DNA of 64,000 nt from Shimia abyssi (GTDB lineage: Bacteria > Pseudomonadota > Alphaproteobacteria > Rhodobacterales > Rhodobacteraceae): assembly GCF_003014475.1 (NCBI RefSeq), contig NZ_PYGJ01000003.1, positions 310,001 to 374,000 of the forward strand. Reading direction: 5' to 3'. Shown piece after piece: positions 25,953 through 34,392 of this stretch (position 1 is the stretch's first letter; every line of letters starts with the position of its first letter). Under the pieces are notes generated by a model that was not told where the DNA came from, ran no database searches, and saw only the letters and a program-made list of their open reading frames with translations. The translations under genes and the position numbers were made by a program.

Positions 25953-26537
25953 ATGGACGGCGATTTCAGGACAGAATTTACCAGACAACCCGCCGGTGCG
26001 CGGCAACATCCGGCATTGGTGTTAAACGCGGATTATCGCCCATTATCCTATTATCCATTGTCGCTGTGGCCGTGGCAGGATGCGGTCAAGGCAGCCTATA
26101 TGGACCGGGTCGATATTGTGGCTGAGTATGACGAGGTGGTGCGTAGCCCGTCGACGGTGATACGCATACCCAGTGTGGTGGTTCTGAAAGACTATGTGAA
26201 ACCTCAAAAGCGCGTGGCCTTCACGCGCTTTAATTTATTTCTGAGGGACGAATTTTGCTGTCAGTATTGTGGGAGCAAGGGGGATCTGACGTTTGATCAT
26301 GTGGTGCCGCGCGCGGCGGGCGGTGTGACCAGTTGGCAGAATGTGGTGGCTGCGTGCAGCCCGTGTAACCTCAGGAAAGGGTCCAAAAGCCTGCGACGCG
26401 CGGGTATGAGCCTGCGCAAGCCGCCACGTCAGCCGGGCGCAGAGGAGCTACGCAATATGGGGCGCAAGTTCCCGCCGAATTTCCTGCATGAGAGCTGGAT
26501 GGATTTTCTCTATTGGGACGCCGAGCTGGACGCGTGA
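25953..26537 (+). CDS. HNH endonuclease-domain protein
   Basis: A 194-residue protein. The N-terminal half begins VLNADYRPLSYYPLSLWPWQ, typical of the alphaproteobacterial HNH family. The nuclease motif is FCCQYCGSKGDLTFDHVVPR, then NVVAACSPCNLRKGSKS, with two Cys pairs and the D-H...N...H/N-type ββα-metal core. Likely a DNA endonuclease, target unknown. The start at 25953 follows AAAGG; longer frames would run into the decayed region. Ends near the third hairpin repeat. Confidence 0.85.
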   Translation: MDGDFRTEFTRQPAGARQHPALVLNADYRPLSYYPLSLWPWQDAVKAAYMDRVDIVAEYDEVVRSPSTVIRIPSVVVLKDYVKPQKRVAFTRFNLFLRDEFCCQYCGSKGDLTFDHVVPRAAGGVTSWQNVVAACSPCNLRKGSKSLRRAGMSLRKPPRQPGAEELRNMGRKFPPNFLHESWMDFLYWDAELDA

Positions 26538-26608
26538 ATTGGGAACCTGACCCCAAATGAGCGCCCGGGTGCCCGGGCGCGCAGGATGTGGCGCTGGCGC
26601 GCCGGAAT

Positions 26609-26671
26609 GGGGGCGCTGCCCCCGTTACAGCAAAGCTCTGACGCCCCCGGGATATTTTGGGCGAAAGGAAG
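26609..26671 (+). repeat. Dispersed hairpin repeat, copy C
   Basis: GGGGGCGCTGCCCCC hairpin (26609-26623), 20-nt spacer, then CCCCCGGGATATTTTGGGCG and AAAGGAAG. It is identical to copy B in hairpin and tail and, like B, lies between convergent genes just past the downstream gene's stop. A separate GCGCCCGGGTGCCCGGGCGC hairpin precedes it (26562-26581). Confidence 0.85.
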
Positions 26672-26683
26672 CGATGGTGTTCG

Positions 26684-27730
26684 TTAGGCCTTGGCCCGCG
26701 TGAGCATGCCATAGAGATCGCGGGGATCGTCCGGGTCGGCGAGCATGTCGAGATCGATGTGGAACGGGGTATCTGCCACCTTGTCGCGGATGTATCGCAG
26801 GGCGGAGAAATCCTCTATGGCGAAGCCAACGCTATCAAACAGAGTGATTTGGCGCTGATCGGTGCGCCCTTGTGTGGCGCCGGTGATCACTTGCCAGAGT
26901 TCGGTGACAGGGTGATCTGGGGCAAGTTGTTGAATTTCGCCTTCGATCCGGGTTTGAGGGGGGTATTCCACAAAGATGTCGGAGCGGGTGAGAATGCCGG
27001 AGGCCAGTTCAGTTTTGCCAGGGCAGTCGCCACCTATCGCGTTAATGTGCACGCCTGATCCAACCATATTGTCGCTGAGTATGGTGGCGTTTTGTTTGTC
27101 GGCTGTGCAGGTTGTGAGTATCTGCGCGCCTTCAATTGCCTGTTCCGGCGAAGTGCAGGGGATGACTGTAAGGCCGGTGTGCGCGAGGTTGGCGGCGCAT
27201 TTGCGGGTTGCGGCCGGGTCTTTGTCATAAAGGCGCACGGTATTGAGGCCAATGATGGCTTTCATCGCCAGGGTCTGGAACTCGGATTGAGCGCCATTGC
27301 CGATCATCGCCATGGTGTGGCTGCCCTTGGGGGCAAGGTGTTTGGCGGCGACGGCGGACATCGCAGCTGTACGCAGGGCGGTGAGGATTGTCATTTCCGT
27401 GAGCAGCACCGGGTAGCCGGTGTAAACATTGGCCAGAAGGCCAAAGGCGGTCACGGTTTGCAGGCCTTCGGATGTGTTCTTGGGGTGGCCGTTGACATAT
27501 TTGAAGCCATAGGATTCGCCATCGGAGGTTGGCATAAGCTCGATCACACCGACGTCGGAATGGCTGGCGACCCGTGGGGTTTTGTCGAAAAGTTCCCAGC
27601 GGCGGAAATCTTCTTCGATGTAATCCGCCAGATCACGCAGCACGGTTTCGATGCCAATGTGATGCACAAGGCGCATCATGTTGTCGACGGATACGAAGGG
27701 AACGAGGGCTTTTTCAGAGGGGGGGAGCAT
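26684..27730 (-). CDS. Ornithine cyclodeaminase
   Basis: A 348-residue member of the ornithine cyclodeaminase/mu-crystallin family. The NAD-binding core is HTMAMIGNGAQSEFQTLAMK. LTEMTILTALRTAAMSAVAAKHLAPKG is the conserved substrate-side helix. The enzyme converts ornithine to proline and ammonia. It follows ctlX and arginase on the same strand with no gap, completing arginine to ornithine to proline. Last gene of the operon; the hairpin repeat C is directly downstream. Confidence 0.93.
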   Translation of the reverse strand: MLPPSEKALVPFVSVDNMMRLVHHIGIETVLRDLADYIEEDFRRWELFDKTPRVASHSDVGVIELMPTSDGESYGFKYVNGHPKNTSEGLQTVTAFGLLANVYTGYPVLLTEMTILTALRTAAMSAVAAKHLAPKGSHTMAMIGNGAQSEFQTLAMKAIIGLNTVRLYDKDPAATRKCAANLAHTGLTVIPCTSPEQAIEGAQILTTCTADKQNATILSDNMVGSGVHINAIGGDCPGKTELASGILTRSDIFVEYPPQTRIEGEIQQLAPDHPVTELWQVITGATQGRTDQRQITLFDSVGFAIEDFSALRYIRDKVADTPFHIDLDMLADPDDPRDLYGMLTRAKA

Positions 27731-28654
27731 TCAGGATATCCTCGGGTTGCGATGGGTCAGGTGGATGCCAGCCAGCATACAGCGTACGGATCCACCTGCG
27801 GTTTCGATTGTAGGAATGGAAAGGGGAATTGGTTGGGCCGATGTCTCGATTGTGGTGATTTGATCGGGGCGCAGCGCATCAAGCGCGCGCGAGGAGAGAG
27901 CAAGGATGCGATGGGTGCCGGAGAGCTCTAGCGCATTGCCTGCAAAATGCGCGATCTGGTCACGGGAAAGATCAATAACCTGGCGGCCGGATTGTTCCAG
28001 ACGTTCGGTGATAACGGTGCGGCGGCACGGGTCGACGATCATGTCGAGGCAGATCAGCGCGTAGTTGGTGCCAATGCCCATCATCACATTGGTGTGGTAG
28101 ACCGCATGACCATTGGCGTCGCGGGCCTCAAATGCGATGGGTTCATAGTTGAAGTGCGTGCAAAATCGTTCGAGCAGTACCGGATCTGCGCGGTTGGATT
28201 GTACGGTATAAGCGACGCGCTCGATGTGATCGAGTACCATGGCTCCGGTACCTTCCAGCGCGAGGTCGTCGGCCTCGAGCCCGGAAAAGTCAATCACGTC
28301 TTGTACGCGATAGTCGCGTTTGAGCATCTCGATAATGTCATAGCGCCTCTCAAGGCGGCGGTTTTGAGCAAACATCGGGTAAATGGCGACATGGCCCCCG
28401 GCGTGGGTCGAAAACCAGTTGTTGGGAAAAACGCTGTCTGGTGTGTCGGTGGAGGTGTCGTCAAAGACATGTACAATGACACCGGCACGGCGCAGGGTTG
28501 CGACAGCGTGGTCAAATTCACGGAGCGCGGTCTTGGCAATGTCAGGCGATGCATCAGTAGTTTGAAACGCATTATCGCCCGAAGTTTCGGGGTTGGAACA
28601 AAAATTGTGTGGGCGCACCATCACAACTGCATTTGGGGCTTGCATCGTCGTCAT
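27731..28654 (-). CDS. ctlX: CtlX-type citrulline utilisation hydrolase (amidinotransferase fold)
   Basis: A 307-residue pentein-fold protein. The N-terminus VVMVRPHNFCSNPETSGDNA is the CtlX/arginine-deiminase-like signature, VFPNNWFSTH and EGTGAMVLDH follow, and a Cys in the C-terminal segment SVRCMLAGIHL is the nucleophile. CtlX proteins act on citrulline-type guanidino/ureido substrates. In this operon it would feed ornithine alongside arginase. Its start overlaps the arginase stop by 4 nt. The substrate assignment follows family naming and was not tested. Confidence 0.85.
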   Translation of the reverse strand: MTTMQAPNAVVMVRPHNFCSNPETSGDNAFQTTDASPDIAKTALREFDHAVATLRRAGVIVHVFDDTSTDTPDSVFPNNWFSTHAGGHVAIYPMFAQNRRLERRYDIIEMLKRDYRVQDVIDFSGLEADDLALEGTGAMVLDHIERVAYTVQSNRADPVLLERFCTHFNYEPIAFEARDANGHAVYHTNVMMGIGTNYALICLDMIVDPCRRTVITERLEQSGRQVIDLSRDQIAHFAGNALELSGTHRILALSSRALDALRPDQITTIETSAQPIPLSIPTIETAGGSVRCMLAGIHLTHRNPRIS

Positions 28655-29574
28655 GAGAAGCTCCGGGTAGGGCGGTCAAAGACGCGGCGACCAAGAGCAG
28701 AGGCGGCGAGATCGACCATGAGTTTGGCGGTTCGGCCACGCTCATCAAGGAAGGGGTTCAATTCAACAAGATCCATCGAGGTGACGAGGCCGCTGTCATG
28801 AAGCAGTTCCATGACGAGATGTGCCTCCCGCACGGTGGCCCCACCCGGGACGGTGGTGCCGACGGCGGGGGCGACGGATGGATCAAGGAAGTCCACATCG
28901 AGCGAGACATGCAGCATGCCGTTTTGGGCGGCGACATCGGACAAAAAGGCAGTGAGAGGTTTGCTAATACCGAATTCGTCAATCTCGCGCATGTCATGGG
29001 TGCGGATGCGGGTTTGCTGGATGGCGTGGCGTTCGGCTGTATCGACCGAGCGCAGGCCTAGCAGACAGATATTTTCTTGTGGCACCGGATCAGCGACCGG
29101 TGGGAACTCATCAAAACCAGCACAGCCCGAAAAATACGCCACTGGTGTGCCATGCAGATTGCCCGAGGAGGTTGAATGCGGTGTGTGAAAGTCGGTATGG
29201 GCGTCAAGCCAGAGCACAAATTGCGGGCGGTTCTGGCTGGCTGCAAAATTTGCCACACCGGTGACTGTGCCTGCAGAGAGGCTGTGATCGCCGCCCAGAA
29301 ATACCGGCGTGCCGCGCTCCATTGCCGATCGGGCAGCTTTGGTCAGGGCCTTGGTCCATGCAACGGTTTCGTTTAGGGCGAATGTTTGCACATCATTCGT
29401 ATCGGGTTCAAATGGGGCCGGGGTCACATTGCCGAGGTCCTGTACGGTGTGTCCCAAGTCGGTAAGGCTCTGTTCAAGGCCGGCGGTGCGATAGGCATCT
29501 GGGCCCATGAGGCAGCCGCGTCTGCGTTTTCCCGAGTCAACGGGGGCTCCGATCAAAAGGCAAGTAGTGGTCAT
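28651..29574 (-). CDS. rocF: Arginase
   Basis: A 307-residue ureohydrolase. Manganese-binding blocks are FLGGDHS, LWLDAHTDFHTP and SLDVDFLDPSVAPAVGT. The protein cleaves arginine to ornithine and urea. It is the first gene of the rocF-ctlX-ocd operon, read divergently from an Lrp/AsnC regulator gene across about 110 nt. Confidence 0.95.
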   Translation of the reverse strand: MTTTCLLIGAPVDSGKRRRGCLMGPDAYRTAGLEQSLTDLGHTVQDLGNVTPAPFEPDTNDVQTFALNETVAWTKALTKAARSAMERGTPVFLGGDHSLSAGTVTGVANFAASQNRPQFVLWLDAHTDFHTPHSTSSGNLHGTPVAYFSGCAGFDEFPPVADPVPQENICLLGLRSVDTAERHAIQQTRIRTHDMREIDEFGISKPLTAFLSDVAAQNGMLHVSLDVDFLDPSVAPAVGTTVPGGATVREAHLVMELLHDSGLVTSMDLVELNPFLDERGRTAKLMVDLAASALGRRVFDRPTRSFS

Positions 29575-29683
29575 TTTTGTATCCGGTTCGCAATGGGTTA
29601 TCCATTTGTGTCTCCGTAATGGGTTGAGTTACAGTGCCAATTTTGAGCATTATGAGCGCATTATTTACAAAACGGATGCAAAA

Positions 29684-30118
29684 ATGGCCATAATGGATGA
29701 CGTGGATCAAAGGCTGATTTCAGCGCTGCGCCATGATGCGCGCGCGTCGCTTTCTGATCTTGCGATTCTGCTAGGTGTGTCGCGCACGACAGTGCGCGGA
29801 CGGATCGAGAAATTGCGACAGCGCGGGGATATCGTCGGGTTCACAGTCGTTCTTCAGGGCGACACCAAGCGTGATCCTGTGCGCGGACTGATGATGATCG
29901 GGATCGAAGGGCGCGGGGCGGATAGGATTTCGCGCCAGCTGGCTGGTTTAACGGCGGTACGGGCGATCCATTCGACCAATGGGCGCTGGGATCTGATATT
30001 GGAAATCGGCACCGACACGCTTGAGGAGCTGGACGCGGTACTGGAGCGCATTCGGCGGCTGGATGGCATCGCCAATAGCGAGACTAACTTGCTTTTGGCG
30101 ACAAAGAAGGCGGGTTAG
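29684..30118 (+). CDS. Lrp/AsnC-family regulator
   Basis: A 144-residue protein: N-terminal HTH DVDQRLISALRHDARASLSD LAILLGVSRTTVRGRIEKL, then a RAM domain with the AIHSTNGRWDLILEIGT strand. The start at 29684 was preferred to longer frames as conserved sequence begins there. Its divergence from arginase predicts control of that operon, probably with arginine or ornithine as effector. Its stop overlaps the dsbB stop by 4 nt (convergent). Confidence 0.92.
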   Translation: MAIMDDVDQRLISALRHDARASLSDLAILLGVSRTTVRGRIEKLRQRGDIVGFTVVLQGDTKRDPVRGLMMIGIEGRGADRISRQLAGLTAVRAIHSTNGRWDLILEIGTDTLEELDAVLERIRRLDGIANSETNLLLATKKAG

Positions 30119-30582
30119 GTGCGCATGCGGGCGGCGTAGAGCCAGAGAATTGCTGCGCCAAGTGAGAATATCGCGTTTAGGTTGGCCATGGTAAGGCCGA
30201 GCATTTCCCACGGTATTTCATCACAGCGCACCATGGGGGCGGTCATAATCTGGTTGAACAGTTCGTCCGCAGAGAGGTTTTCGATGCTGCCAGAGGTGCA
30301 TGTTGAGGGACCTTCCCAGAGGCCGCGCTCGACACCGCTGTGAAAAACACCGATGGCGCCGGTGGTGGCAGCGGCGAGGGCGGCGAGATAGGGCAGGGCG
30401 ACGCCGCTAAACAGTAGGGCAAGGATACCAAAGCCCGCTGCGCCCCAATGTGGGTAGCGTTGGTAATAGCAGAGTTTGCAGGGCGGATACCCGCCGATAT
30501 ATTGAAACGCCCAAGCACCAAGGATCATCGAGACCGAAAAGGCGGTGAGCAGCAGGATCAGGGTACGGCGCGAGATCATCAT
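30115..30582 (-). CDS. dsbB: Disulfide bond formation protein B (DsbB family)
   Basis: A 155-residue, four-TM membrane protein. The first periplasmic cysteine pair is GGYPPCKLCYYQRYP, and the second pair is represented by Cys in GPSTCTSGS and MVRCDEIPW. It re-oxidises DsbA using quinone. The start overlaps the yqaA stop by 4 nt (ATGA), so both are probably one operon. Confidence 0.92.
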   Translation of the reverse strand: MMISRRTLILLLTAFSVSMILGAWAFQYIGGYPPCKLCYYQRYPHWGAAGFGILALLFSGVALPYLAALAAATTGAIGVFHSGVERGLWEGPSTCTSGSIENLSADELFNQIMTAPMVRCDEIPWEMLGLTMANLNAIFSLGAAILWLYAARMRT

Positions 30583-31157
30583 AGATACCTTACGAGCATA
30601 AAGCCGCCAAAGAGCAGCACGAGAAAGAGCGTGGCGACCAGCCCGAGGCGCTTTTCAATAAAGTCGCGCACGGGTTCGCCAAATTTCCACAACAGCCCTG
30701 CGACAAGAAAGAAGCGGATACCGCGCGCAAGGATGGATGTCATAAAGAAGGTCATGATTGGCATTCCGGTCCAGCCGGACATTATGGTGATGACCTTGTA
30801 AGGAAAGGGCGTGATGCCTGCACCGAGAACGGCCCAAAAGCCGAAGTCATTGAAGCGGGTCGAAAATTCGGCCATGGCGTGCTCCTTGCCCAGAGAGGCA
30901 AGGATCGGCTGGCCGATCTGTTCAAAAGCAAATGCACCAATCGCGTATCCCAAAAGACCGCCCAGCACGGACGACACCAGCGCCACCAGCGCGATCAGCC
31001 ATGCGCGGGATGGCCGGGCGAGAATCATCGGGATCATCAGGATATCGGGCGGGATTGGGAAAAACGAGCTTTCCATAAAGCTGATGATCGCGAGCGCCCA
31101 GAGCGCGAGGGGATGATCCGCGAGCCGCATTGTCCAGTTGTAGAGCCCTTGCAACAT
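30579..31157 (-). CDS. YqaA/DedA-type inner-membrane protein
   Basis: A 192-residue protein with about five hydrophobic segments. Motif-like segments are ESSFFPIPPDILMIP and GAGITPFPYKVITIMSG, which match the YqaA branch of the VTT/DedA family (membrane integrity, lipid handling). The start at 31157 begins the conserved helix; an upstream in-frame ATG adds 19 residues. First gene of the yqaA-dsbB pair. Confidence 0.85.
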   Translation of the reverse strand: MLQGLYNWTMRLADHPLALWALAIISFMESSFFPIPPDILMIPMILARPSRAWLIALVALVSSVLGGLLGYAIGAFAFEQIGQPILASLGKEHAMAEFSTRFNDFGFWAVLGAGITPFPYKVITIMSGWTGMPIMTFFMTSILARGIRFFLVAGLLWKFGEPVRDFIEKRLGLVATLFLVLLFGGFMLVRYL

Positions 31158-31288
31158 TGGATTTCTGACCTCTTGATATGATGTCTTGGGTAGGGGATTG
31201 CGCGCGAAGTGCAAGCAAAATTTGTTGCGTCTTTTTGTGCCTTTTTGGGCTGGACGTCGCCCGCAGGCTTGGGTAGATCAAGGGCGTT

Positions 31289-31374
31289 GCCCAAGTGGCG
31301 GAATGGTAGACGCAGGGGATTCAAAATCCCCCGTCCTAGCGGACGTGCCGGTTCGAGTCCGGCCTTGGGTACCA
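31289..31374 (+). tRNA. tRNA-Leu (anticodon CAA)
   Basis: 86-nt class II tRNA: acceptor GCCCAAG with CTTGGGT (one terminal G-T pair), D arm with GGAATGGTAGACGC, anticodon stem-loop GGGGATTCAAAATCCCC, a long variable arm CGTCCTAGCGGACG, T arm GCCGGTTCGAGTCCGGC, encoded CCA. Confidence 0.97.
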
Positions 31375-31380
31375 TGGAAA

Positions 31381-31419
31381 AGGCAGAACGCGGTGAAAGC
31401 CGGTTCTGCCTTTTTCTTT
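31381..31419 (+). terminator. Rho-independent terminator of tRNA-Leu
   Basis: AGGCAGAAC...GTTCTGCCT followed by TTTTCTTT, directly after the tRNA. Confidence 0.9.
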
Positions 31420-31737
31420 GGTGTGCTTGCTTCTTTACTGGCGTAACTCCAGCTGCTGACCAAAGAAAATAATATGAGCCAACAGGTGATTGAGTGGTGC
31501 GCCGAGAGAGTGCGTGGCTTGACTCTTTCCAAGCCAAGGGTGCGGGCTAATGCCTCTCTGTGCAGACCACGAAAGCAACACGCTGCTTGACACGTCCAAA
31601 ATGCTTCACCTAATTTGATCCGGTCTGGGCAGGGCTTTTCAGAAAAAAAGGCTGCCGTAAGCTGCATGGCACATAGCTTAATCCGACAGGGCCGATCCGC
31701 GACTTTTTGTTGCGCGTCTGTTCGAAAGGATAAAAAA
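31420..31737. other. Intergenic region upstream of the oxygenase gene
   Basis: 318 nt. A 38-codon frame (31474-31590, MSQQVIEWCAERVRG...) is the longest short frame but has no ribosome-binding site or recognisable domain. An AAAGGA ribosome-binding site lies just before the next gene. Confidence 0.4.
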
Positions 31738-32715
31738 ATGGACACATTGGTCTCAATCAACATCGCCGCCCTGTTCGAGGATAGCCATTCTGCGCGGCGC
31801 GCTGTCGATGCACAGATCGCTGACGCGATCCAGCGACATGGCGGATTCGTTATTTCGGATTACCCTGGTGCGAAAGACATCGATCGCTGTGCAGAAGAGA
31901 TGTTGCGGTATTTCGATCTTGACGACGTTGAGAAGCTGAAAACGGCAAAAATCTGCACAAGGGCGGACGCGCCCAATATCTATCGCGGTTACGAGTCGAA
32001 CCTTAAGCCAGGCGGTTTTGCGTATAACGAGATGTTTGACGTTGGTCCCAAAAGCCCGTCAGCCGCGCCTACTTTAGGGGCGCTTCCATTTGCCGAAGAA
32101 AACGTTTGGCCTGAGACTGATCCTACGTCCGGCTGGCGGCAAGCGATGGACTGGTATTATGAGACGTCTCATTCTGTTGCGATGGCGGTGCTTCATTCGG
32201 TGGGGCGGTCGATTGATCTCCCGGCCGCGACGCTGGAAAAGATCTTTTCAACGGGCAATTCGACATTGCGCCTGATCAACTATCCGCTCCCACCGGAGAG
32301 AGAGGCTGTTTCGCGCGAAAGCAACCCGGACGGTTTGATCATCTCAACCTCGTCGCACACAGATGGTTCAGGTTTGTCTATTTTGTGGTCTGCTCAGCGC
32401 GGGCTACAGGCTTGTTCTCCGGAAGGAGTTTGGCGCGATGTTCCGCAGCAGGCCAATTGCCTGTCTGTGCATCTGGGAGATGTTGTCGATGCGATGAGTG
32501 ATGGGCGTATACCCGCAACGCCGCATCGCGTGGTTGGCCACGGGGTCCAGCGACGGTCTGTCGGATTTTTCCTCGAGCCGCGATTGGATGCGCAGCTGGG
32601 GTCTGCCGCCTTTGCAGGAACGATTGATGATATTCGAAACAGTTATGGTTGGATGCTGCAAAAACGCTTTAGCCGCTATGAAGGATATCAGGGTATTATT
32701 GAAGCGCCGGATTGA
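31738..32715 (+). CDS. 2-oxoglutarate/Fe(II)-dependent oxygenase (isopenicillin N synthase-like)
   Basis: A 325-residue protein of the IPNS/2OG oxygenase type. The N-terminal DIOX_N-like part is AIQRHGGFVISDYPGA. The iron ligands are His and Asp in ISTSSHTDGSGLSILW and a distal His in GRIPATPHRVVGHG, while GVQRRSVGFFLEP holds the Arg-x-Ser that would bind 2-oxoglutarate. Many relatives hydroxylate small molecules; the substrate is unknown. ATG at 31738 follows AAAGGA. Convergent with the multicopper oxidase gene. Confidence 0.9.
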   Translation: MDTLVSINIAALFEDSHSARRAVDAQIADAIQRHGGFVISDYPGAKDIDRCAEEMLRYFDLDDVEKLKTAKICTRADAPNIYRGYESNLKPGGFAYNEMFDVGPKSPSAAPTLGALPFAEENVWPETDPTSGWRQAMDWYYETSHSVAMAVLHSVGRSIDLPAATLEKIFSTGNSTLRLINYPLPPEREAVSRESNPDGLIISTSSHTDGSGLSILWSAQRGLQACSPEGVWRDVPQQANCLSVHLGDVVDAMSDGRIPATPHRVVGHGVQRRSVGFFLEPRLDAQLGSAAFAGTIDDIRNSYGWMLQKRFSRYEGYQGIIEAPD

Positions 32716-32815
32716 CCAGTTTCCCCTTTTTGATTTTCACGCTGGCCGCGCACAGAGGAAGGTGAGCCAATCGCTGATGCGCCGGTGACGGTGTTGTATG
32801 CACCATATTTGCGGT

Positions 32816-34282
32816 TCAGGTGACAGTGAACTGTCCCATCATGCCGCAATCTTCGTGTTCAAGGATGTGGCAGTGATACATGTATGGCGCGTCGGCGTTG
32901 GCCTGATAGTCGAACTTTACCAGAACCTCGGACCAGCCTTCTTCGACATGCACCATGTCTTTCCAACCTTGTGCATAGTTGGGCGGGGGGGCGCCGTTTT
33001 GCGTTAGAATGCGGAAAGAGCAGCCGTGGATATGAAATGGATGCAACATGTCATCCACGCTGATCCGCCAGATTTCGGTGTCGCCTTTGCGCACTTGTTC
33101 GTCGATCCGGTCCATTTTCATCGGCTGCCCGTTGATGCCCATTACACCTTCGCCACACACATTGCCCCATGCGAGAGCGAGCGCGGCGAGGTCTGCGTTT
33201 CCGTCCATATTGAGCTGGAAGCTACGCGTGACAGTCGCCTGTGACGGGTCAGGCGAGGACAGGTTTGCAAGCCGGTTAGGCATTGTATCTGCGGCGCCTT
33301 TGGTCCCGTTTGAGATTAGCGAGAGCGCGGTGAGGGTTTGATCGCCTCCGAAAAGGTTGGCAAGGAAGCCACCATTGCCACCGTTTAGGTTTACTTCAAG
33401 GGCATTGGCCCCAAAGGCTGCCATGTCCACCAGCACTTCGTAGCGTTCGCCGGGCGACATAAGAATGCTGTCAGCTTCGACCGGTGACGGCAGGAAGCCG
33501 CCATCCGAAGCGATAACGGTGATCGGGCCGGATGCCATGGACAGCCCCAGAAAGCGCGCGTTGCAGGCGTTGAGGATACGCAGACGGACGAGGCCTGTTG
33601 GAACTGGCTGGGACACTGGCGCGATCGCACCATTAACGATCAGCGTGTCACCTTCGAATCCGTCTTCAAAGACTTCGCCAGTCAGTACGTATGACATTTT
33701 TCCGTTTGAATCGAAGGTCTTGTCCTGAAGGACAAGCGTGAAGTCATCGACACCATATGTCTTGGGAAGGTCAGCCGAGAGGCTGGCGTCGTCTTCGATC
33801 AGCATGACGCCAGCCAGCCCCTTGTATGTCTGTTGGGCTGTGTTTCCGTGCATGTGGGAATGAAACCAGTTCATCGAGGCGTGCTGGACAATTGGGACAT
33901 CAGGCGACCATGTCGCATTCGGTGCGATTTCCTGGTGAGGGCCACCGTCTACGTCGCCGGGAATGTGCAGGCCGTGCCAGTGGAGTGTTGACGTCTCGCC
34001 AATGCCGTTTGTGATGTCAAACGGCAGAGTTTGCCCCTGTTTCACTCGGATCACGGGGCCCAGGTAGCTGTTATTGATGCCAAATGCTTGACTGGCCGCG
34101 CCATTGCCAAAGTCATGCGTGGTATTTGAGAGGCTCAGTGCGATGCGTCCATCTATGCCGTCAATCAGGTCAGTCATCTGGATTTTTGGAAGCGGTCGTG
34201 TGCCCGATTGCGCCCAAGAAACAGTGCCTCCGGCGAGAATAATCCCGGCGCTGGTTGTTTTTAGAAACCCTCGGCGATTCAT
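32816..34282 (-). CDS. Tat-exported multicopper oxidase
   Basis: A 488-residue cupredoxin-type oxidase. The N-terminal MNRRGFLKTTSAGI is a twin-arginine signal, giving the start at 34282 (an upstream in-frame start adds seven residues). Copper ligands are in LHWHGLHIPG and WFHSHMHGNT near the N-terminus and LHPFHIHGCSF and YHCHILEHEDCGMM at the C-terminus. Covers the type 1 site and trinuclear cluster, so it should oxidise metals (Cu+ or similar) or phenols with O2. It is divergent from a MarR gene over tandem operators, so it is probably MarR-controlled. Confidence 0.93.
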   Translation of the reverse strand: MNRRGFLKTTSAGIILAGGTVSWAQSGTRPLPKIQMTDLIDGIDGRIALSLSNTTHDFGNGAASQAFGINNSYLGPVIRVKQGQTLPFDITNGIGETSTLHWHGLHIPGDVDGGPHQEIAPNATWSPDVPIVQHASMNWFHSHMHGNTAQQTYKGLAGVMLIEDDASLSADLPKTYGVDDFTLVLQDKTFDSNGKMSYVLTGEVFEDGFEGDTLIVNGAIAPVSQPVPTGLVRLRILNACNARFLGLSMASGPITVIASDGGFLPSPVEADSILMSPGERYEVLVDMAAFGANALEVNLNGGNGGFLANLFGGDQTLTALSLISNGTKGAADTMPNRLANLSSPDPSQATVTRSFQLNMDGNADLAALALAWGNVCGEGVMGINGQPMKMDRIDEQVRKGDTEIWRISVDDMLHPFHIHGCSFRILTQNGAPPPNYAQGWKDMVHVEEGWSEVLVKFDYQANADAPYMYHCHILEHEDCGMMGQFTVT

Positions 34283-34295
34283 TGAGCTCTCCAGT

Positions 34296-34356
34296 TTTGT
34301 CAATTATGGTTGATAAAGTGGCGTGTTGGAAAGGTTTGTCAACTGTGATTGATAAA
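34296..34356. promoter_or_regulatory. Two matching MarR-type operators between the multicopper oxidase and MarR genes
   Basis: TTTGTCAA-N6-TTGATAAA occurs twice (34296-34317 and 34335-34356), 39 bp apart. Each is a near-perfect inverted repeat with the same half-sites. The first lies 14 nt upstream of the oxidase start codon. Confidence 0.75.
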
Positions 34357-34392
34357 AAAGACAGCGATTTTCTAGGGCAAAATATCAAGGGC

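Noticed and set aside
29592-29625. Two AATGGGTT direct repeats between arginase and the Lrp/AsnC gene
   Set aside because: Eight-base repeats 26 bp apart are weak; no palindrome or known AsnC consensus is visible.
34255-34392. Longer N-terminus for the MarR protein
   Set aside because: It would place start codons inside the operators and lacks a ribosome-binding site; kept as an alternative only.
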